DNA from: Beaufortia kweichowensis
Taxonomy: Eukaryota; Chordata; Actinopteri; Cypriniformes; Gastromyzontidae
Reading direction: 5' to 3'
Length of the DNA stretch: 64,000 nt
Assembly (NCBI GenBank): GCA_019155185.1
Contig: CM032806.1
Coordinates: forward strand, 15,178,580-15,242,579
The notes beneath the pieces were generated by a model. That model saw nothing but the letters and a program-made list of their open reading frames with translations, made no database searches and was not told the DNA's origin. Each line of letters starts with the position of its first letter. Position 1 is the first letter of the stretch. A program made the position numbers and the translations under genes. Positions 58,161 to 64,000 of this stretch are shown in pieces.

Positions 58161-61100
58161 TATGTCTAGCGAGTGGCAGGGTGGTTTATCTGCCACTGTT
58201 CTTGAGAAAAATGACACATTGTACATTGTTTATGATAATAAAAGGTAACATTACTGAATTATGACCACAAATATTGTGATCTTTGTATTGTTTCAAAAAG
58301 TTTAAATCGATTTGAAAATCAACATTTTTGGTGTCTCTACTGTACTGTATTCCTGTGTTTTTTTGTAAAAGGATGAAGGATGACATGATTTTCTATTTAA
58401 ATACAGTTTACGTTACAGTGATGTACACCTTATTTCTTTTTAGATTAGTTTAGATCAATTGTGGCTGTAAATGTATGTGTTGTGCTTCTTGATTTTGTCT
58501 TCACAAGCATATCAGCCGATCTAAAAAAAGAAAAGAAAAGAAAGATTTTTTAGGTTTACCTCATTTTAGCTGTTGTCATATAAACGTTGTATATATTAAG
58601 ATGTTGGCCGTGATAGTGTTTGCCTTGAATAATCTTGCTGTCTTCTTTCTCTCTCTCTATCTTATTCACATAGACGCGACCTGCATTGACCATCTTTTTC
58701 CTCTACCTCTTTGATCAAGTCTTTTTCCTGTTTTGTGAATCTTTCGATGGCTATCTTAATTGCACAAACACATATTTAGTCTATTTTTTACACTGCGAGA
58801 TTGAGGACCGATGTCATGCTTTAGCCATGCCAAACAAGCAGTAGTAATTGGATGAGCATTTCTTACAGCTTGTGTAATGCAACTCCTGGTTTTCTTCTGA
58901 CCTCTTGTCCCTACACCAACACAATGTGGAAGAGACGTGTAGCACCGTTTGCTTGTTTTGGGCCAGATGTGGGCTTGTTAGAATCTGACCCTGTCGACAG
59001 GAAGACATATGTCATACTTGCAATGTGATCTGGACATCTCGCTGGTGTCATTTGTTGGGCAGCACTGGTGTTTTGGGCCACAGCTTTTTACATTATTAGA
59101 CAACATTATTAGGTGTTTGATATATTTACATCACAGTTTAAACACAATAATTTATACTGTTCTGTTAAGGCTTTGAGTTCATTGCATTAGTACTGATACA
59201 TAAACATGTGATTTTTGTTTTTAATTATTAAATTGGTTTTCTAAGAAATTATAGAATTTTTTAAGAATGAGGTGAGGCAGACATTTGGAGAGTGACGCCC
59301 TCTTGTGGACCTAAAATCAGAACATCATTAAATCAATAATGGAAATAAATTGATGTTTTGCTATTAACCAACTAAAATAATATTTTTGAATATGTGTTTT
59401 CATAAACACATAATAAAATTGAGGTTAAAATTGAAAATGTTTCTTTCTGAGGTCATTTTTTTGTGTGAGTATTTCCCTAAAAGTGCTTTAGACATTGACT
59501 GATTTCCTAAAATACCAGCAGTATTTGCTTTAGAAGTGTATCATGTTAACTCCAAGTTATTCAATTTACAGAAATGTTTCCTCAGCTGCAGATTGTCGTA
59601 TGTAGCTGACATGAACATGTCTTCACTAATACTTGCCTTCGGGTTAGAATTCAGCTTTCACTGGGGTCTAGCTTTAGATATAAAGGGCTTGCACTTGCAC
59701 AGCCTATAGAGTATAAGTGAACAGAGTCTAAAAGATGATGTATTTTTAATGTTAAAATACTATGTCCTATTCCTGTTTAATACACTGTATAGAGACAACT
59801 ATATAAAAAGCCATTTCTAAGTTAAATTTCCTGTAAAGTGTAAACACTGGGTCTCTGTGCTATCAAAACATTGTTTGTTTTACTGTGCTGACCAGCCCGA
59901 CACAGCAGCATGGTGTGAGTTTGGGGTGGGATTATTTGTCTGAGTAATAGGTGGATCCATATCTACAGACCCATATTTAATAGTACATTATTTAATAAAT
60001 ATTAAATAATGAATTACTTTTTTTTACTTTTCACACGACTCTTGCGGTCCTCCATAAATGGCACCCTGATGCTGATGCCTGGTGCTTCTAATAGTAAATT
60101 GCTGTGACTTTAAGGGTGAATATTCAGACTTGAAAGCAGTTTCATATCTTTGTATCTTAGACATGGTAGTTAACTGTTTGTAAAACAAGGAGAATGACAA
60201 GAAAAAAATCTACCTCCTGGTAAGAATTTGTGAATTGTGTACAAGTGTAATTTTGCCATTCGGACAGCAGGGGGAGCCACATGGCAGCATTTGAATTGAG
60301 AACGTTTTCTAGGAGGAAACAACCAGACCTGAATTAAAAATAATTTATTCAGTTTATTATTTATTCAGATTTATTATTAATTCATTCAGTTTGTTTATAA
60401 AAAGATGTTGGTTATATGAGGGTGATTTCTTCAATTCAGTATTGTTTCAGGGCAGCTTTACCAGATAAGTGTTTCTGCAAAATGAAAGTCCACTATCAGT
60501 GGTCATGAACATCCACTGGTTTTAAACTTTTATCATGCAAATGTCTTTATTAAATTTAATTTAGACAAGTTACAGTCAATGTCTACTGAGACTGTTGTGT
60601 TTGTAAGTGACGTGACTGGTTGGGGCAGAAAAGCTGGCAGTTGACACACAGATAAAGCACAGAGACAGACAGCAGAGTGAAAGCTTGAGTGACACAACAT
60701 CTTCATTCCTGCTGTGGTTATCCCTAAACAAACAACTAGTAGCGCTTAGCTTTAGGCAAATGCCTCTTCTGCAATTGAGTTTGCTACATTGGTTCGTTAG
60801 AAACCATTGTGCCAGTGATTTTAAAGAAAACATTCATTCATATATGTGAATGTATTAAGCCTTGAGACATATTTTTAGCCTGACAACAGTTGAAGTATTC
60901 TTATACTCAATATATATAGTTTTCTTTTGTCCCTATTTTATTAATAATCATTTTTACTATTTCTATATGTATTGTCTGGTTGTTTTACAACAAGTTTTTG
61001 GTACAGCTGCTTTGCAACAGTGCAAATTGCAAAAAAGCCCTATATAAATAAGCTTGACTTGATGGCTAAAAAAGATGTTTTTGGTGTTTACCAATGCTAT

Positions 61101-61180
61101 AGAGTAAGCTAAAGCTTACTAAGTAAGTAAGTAAAAGAGGGAAATTGTTTTGTTACTACTTTTTGGTTAAACTACATTGT
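58161..61180. other. Intergenic DNA, nothing recognised
   Basis: AT-rich sequence with short A/G-rich runs (about 58520-58545). No exon, tRNA or clear repeat ends were identified; ORFs of 60-85 codons look random. Confidence 0.45.
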
Positions 61181-61186
61181 TGAGAT

Positions 61187-61826
61187 CAGGGATTTTTTTA
61201 ACTTTATGATGCCAAGGACCTCGAAATATAGTAAACATTTCATGAGAGACCCCCTTCTGAAAATATATTTAAATTTATAGATATTTATGAATTTGTTTTC
61301 ACATATTATATTATATTATATTATATTATATTATATTATATTATATTATATTATATTATATTATATTATATTATATTATATTATATTATATTATATTGTT
61401 TCCAAGCATGAGTAATTCTGCACATTTTACTTCAAATTTTACTAGCAATTTTTACAATAAATGTGGATAGGAAAAGTTAATCCAAATGCAGTTTGATGCT
61501 TTTAAGAAAATATAAACATTAAATGACTTAAAGGATTTAGATTTATTCCTAAAAATTGGACCTGGCATGCCATGAAAACGACCACTGAAGCTGACATAGC
61601 ATTAAAAAGAAATTAAAAAATTAAAAAGACACAAAACAATATAAACAATTTTGGGAAAAAAAATTATTTAGCAAGAAAGAAGCAAAAAAATGAACACTTA
61701 GAAATGAAACATTAATAATGTTTGGCCTTTTAATATGTAGCTTTGTCTTTTCTGTCTAAAATGTACTGAGGATCCCTTAGAACCCTGTGGAGGCCCCTGC
61801 GGGTCCCCGGACCGCAGTTCGATTTC
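61187..61826. mobile_element. hAT-like element carrying an (ATATT)n array
   Basis: The left side (CAGGGATTTTTTTAACTTTA, then TGATGCCAAGGACC) and right side (GGGTCCCCGGACCGCAGTTC) correspond to the two ends of a fish hAT-type repeat whose ends read like 'CAGGGRTTCTCAAACT'. The inner GAGAGACCCCC at about 61244 also fits. Ends are mutated and no target duplication is visible. The ORF-free interior contains the pentanucleotide array. Confidence 0.5.
61303..61397. repeat. (ATATT)n pentanucleotide array
   Basis: About 19 almost perfect ATATT units, giving a 95-bp AT-only tract. Confidence 0.95.
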
Positions 61827-61829
61827 ACA

Positions 61830-63220
61830 AGTAATACATCCTACCGCAGGACATGTAGATAAGCTATCAGTTGAGATGTCCAGATGTTAATGGTAAAGCT
61901 ATTGTATAGGGTGATATTGTTTTAATAAATTAATAAGTTACAATTATCTGTGTGGCTGTCAGTGTCACCCTGTGCAATAAAAATCACAAGAACAGCCGGA
62001 GCGGATGTGTAGGAGACAATTGTTTCCCATTAGAGGAAATTAAGGGAGGGAACAAAAGGAGAGACGATGTGCCAGAAAGGTGAGCACACCTCTCACACGC
62101 AAGATTGATGACTCTTGTCTTCCACTTTAAGAAGCAATTGAAGTGATACACAGATAATATGATCTGGTAGAATATCTCTTCTGTCAGAGATGGATTTTCA
62201 CACGCTCAGCGATCACAATCTAGCCATAGAGAAAGGCAGACGCAAACAAACAAACAGGGCTTCCAAAAGAAGAAAGATTCTGTATTCACTCGGACAACAG
62301 GACACTTTCTCCTTTACTACTGTAAATTTAGACAAATAAGAAAGAAATGCTTTGAAAAGTACTTATTCCTAATTCCACATTTTCCAAAAAGTCATGAAGA
62401 GGATTAATTGCATGTGTTATTGGGGGAGGTGTGTCACAATCAAATTGAGATTCATTTACTGTTAATAAAGTAGGAATAACATTTATTTATTATTAATTTG
62501 CTGATTTTTAATGTTGTTGTATTTTACCATTGGTTGTATTATTAGTATTGTAGTAAAAATTACTAGCACTTTAATAATATTATTTTATAATTTTGTGCCA
62601 TTTTAATCTTTTACTCATTGTCGTCCTTTTGTGTCTCTGTGTTTCTGTATGTGTATTAATGCTTTGGCTGTGTTGTGTTTAAAAACAGTTCTTCTGAACT
62701 GACACATACTAGAGCGCATCCATCATAAACACCAGACTAATTTGGTACACTTCACTTTTGTTCACAATACAACCCCCACTAGTGTCATTTTCACAGAATG
62801 TGGAATGTGGATTCTGAGACACAAGACTGATGTTTTAGGATTGTTAAAAGGGATTGATTGAACCCTGAGTGTTGTGAATGGCAGCTTATGCTGGCATAAG
62901 AACCTTTTTCAACTACAAAGATCCCTTTGTGCAACAGAAAGGTTTTGTGGATATTAAAGTCTTTTTATTAAGTCATACAGCCAAAATTGGTTCTTCTATG
63001 AAACTTGTAGGACTGAATGTAGGGCTGCCCTCCTTGGCTGGTCAAGTGGGTCCAATTGAGACTTTGAGCCTTTACAATTTCCAAAATAAAAAGTTGTGGT
63101 TTTCTATTTATTACATATTTGGTTATAAACGCAAGCAGACAGTATACAAGCAGATCACAAAATATGGCAATCCTGTAATAGACAAAATTCAAAAGTCAAA
63201 ACATTTTAATTGCATAGTAA
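61830..63220. other. Intergenic DNA, nothing recognised
   Basis: AT-rich; no supported gene. The 156-codon frame at 62878-63348 ends in an AAT-repeat-derived poly-Asn stretch and has no recognisable domain. Confidence 0.45.

Positions 63221-63222
<2 letters not shown>

Positions 63223-63255
<33 letters not shown>
63223..63255. repeat. (AAT)n microsatellite
   Basis: Eleven AAT units. Confidence 0.9.
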
Positions 63256-63257
<2 letters not shown>

Positions 63258-63589
63258 ATTTATTTATATTATTGTATATAACACAGACGCCTGCACATTA
63301 CATATGAACTTATCACAAACAAATGTATATGTTCAGAAAGCTATTTAGTTCTTTTCCCAGTCTTTTTTAATAATGAAATTACTGCTAAATATTTGCTTCC
63401 CTGTAAAATATGATAATTGCCCATTTCTAAAAAAAAACAATTCTAACAATAAATGTCCAACTTTCAAATAGTACAATTGGACAACAAGACCACAAACAAT
63501 TGCCATAAAAGTCTGTGTGCGTGCGTGCGTGCGCGCACATAGCCTACATATGTATATATATAATGTAAGGCAGTCCAATCACAACGATA

Positions 63590-64000
63590 CAGTTAACAAA
63601 TAACAAATGAAAACAGAAGCAGGTATAAAGTTGCTGGTATTCCAAAAAGACAAACAAACTTAGGCAGATCCACATGGAGAAACAAACATCCACTGGCAAG
63701 GCATCACAAACAGGATAACATACATCCATAGGCAAACAAGGAACAGGCAAACACCAATGTGATAATAACAATACCAGACAAGGAGCAAACATAAGCACAT
63801 GGTATTTATAATAGTCCAGGTAATTGGCGACAGGTGCAGGTGATGAGAAGATGGCGGCGGGTGAAGTGCAATGAATCATGGGAAATGCAGTTCAAAAATC
63901 CGGTGAATCAGAGCGGGTGACTGGAGTGAGATAATCCAATGCTGAAGGCAGGATACTAGGATCCGTGACAATATATACAGGTGCTGGTCATATAATTAGA
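63590..64000. repeat. Probable fish dispersed repeat at the right edge
   Basis: The sequence from about 63600 on, including GATGGCGGCGGGTGAAGTGC (about 63850) and ATGGGAAATGCAGTTCAAAA, reads like a repeat often seen in cyprinid intergenic DNA. An ORF of 111 codons on the minus strand (63879-63544) is rich in Cys, Leu and Val from the base bias and has no domain. The element runs on towards the window end. Family unknown. Confidence 0.35.

Noticed and set aside
62878..63348. 156-codon ORF
   Set aside because: The longest random-looking frame in the right part; it includes poly-Asn from (AAT)n, has no recognisable domain and no flanking gene signals.
1..64000. CRISPR arrays, bacterial operons or phage genes
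   Set aside because: No spaced identical repeats of that type; gene structure is plainly vertebrate.

Overview
This window is vertebrate nuclear DNA, most likely from an otophysan (cyprinid-type) fish. It holds intron-split genes with GT/GC-AG junctions, many short non-autonomous DNA transposons, L2-type LINE tails and a decayed fish endogenous retrovirus. No prokaryotic features, CRISPR arrays or rRNA/tRNA genes were seen.

Four host genes can be read exon by exon. chmp7 (+, coding 14411-19386, 456 aa) encodes an ESCRT-III-like nuclear-envelope/endosome protein. entpd4 (+, coding 20914-27834, 620 aa) encodes a Golgi/lysosomal nucleoside diphosphatase. slc25a37 (+, coding 32253-39983, 339 aa) encodes mitoferrin-1, the mitochondrial iron importer of red-cell precursors. 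nkx3-1 (-, coding 56786-55951, 187 aa) encodes an NK-class homeodomain repressor. The same four genes lie together on human 8p21. Here chmp7 and entpd4 are neighbours only about 0.4 kb apart, and no R3HCC1- or LOXL2-like exons were found between them. The genes do not form a pathway; the block is conserved synteny. The 16 kb between slc25a37 and nkx3-1 has no recognisable gene and may hold regulatory DNA. It includes a compact AP-1/NF-E2 + GATA + CACCC cluster near 52.07-52.18 kb.

The left part (about 3.37-12.8 kb) is a broken endogenous retrovirus in an unusual order: 3' integrase - macrodomain ORF - env remnant - polypurine tract - one LTR - tRNA-Trp primer-binding site - long leader - gag (PPPY) - foreign insert with LTR-like features - gag capsid/nucleocapsid - protease - partial RT. 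The only LTR is in the middle and pol is cut at both outer ends, as expected for a circularly permuted or tandem/recombined provirus. The most striking content is a macrodomain of OARD1/TARG1 type between pol and env (about 4062-4476). It is broken by one frameshift, but both residues matching the catalytic Lys and Asp of that family are still encoded. It looks like a host ADP-ribosyl-hydrolase gene captured by a fish retrovirus, and is my leading candidate for a new system.

The rest is repeats and AT-rich spacer: two hAT-type elements with perfect 8-bp target duplications (21143-21560 and 49421-49970), several inverted-repeat MITEs, a 3' fragment of an L2 LINE inside the last chmp7 intron, and microsatellites. 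The left edge (about 180-640) has a GC-rich exon-like block that I could not identify. From 57 kb to the right end no gene is supported.
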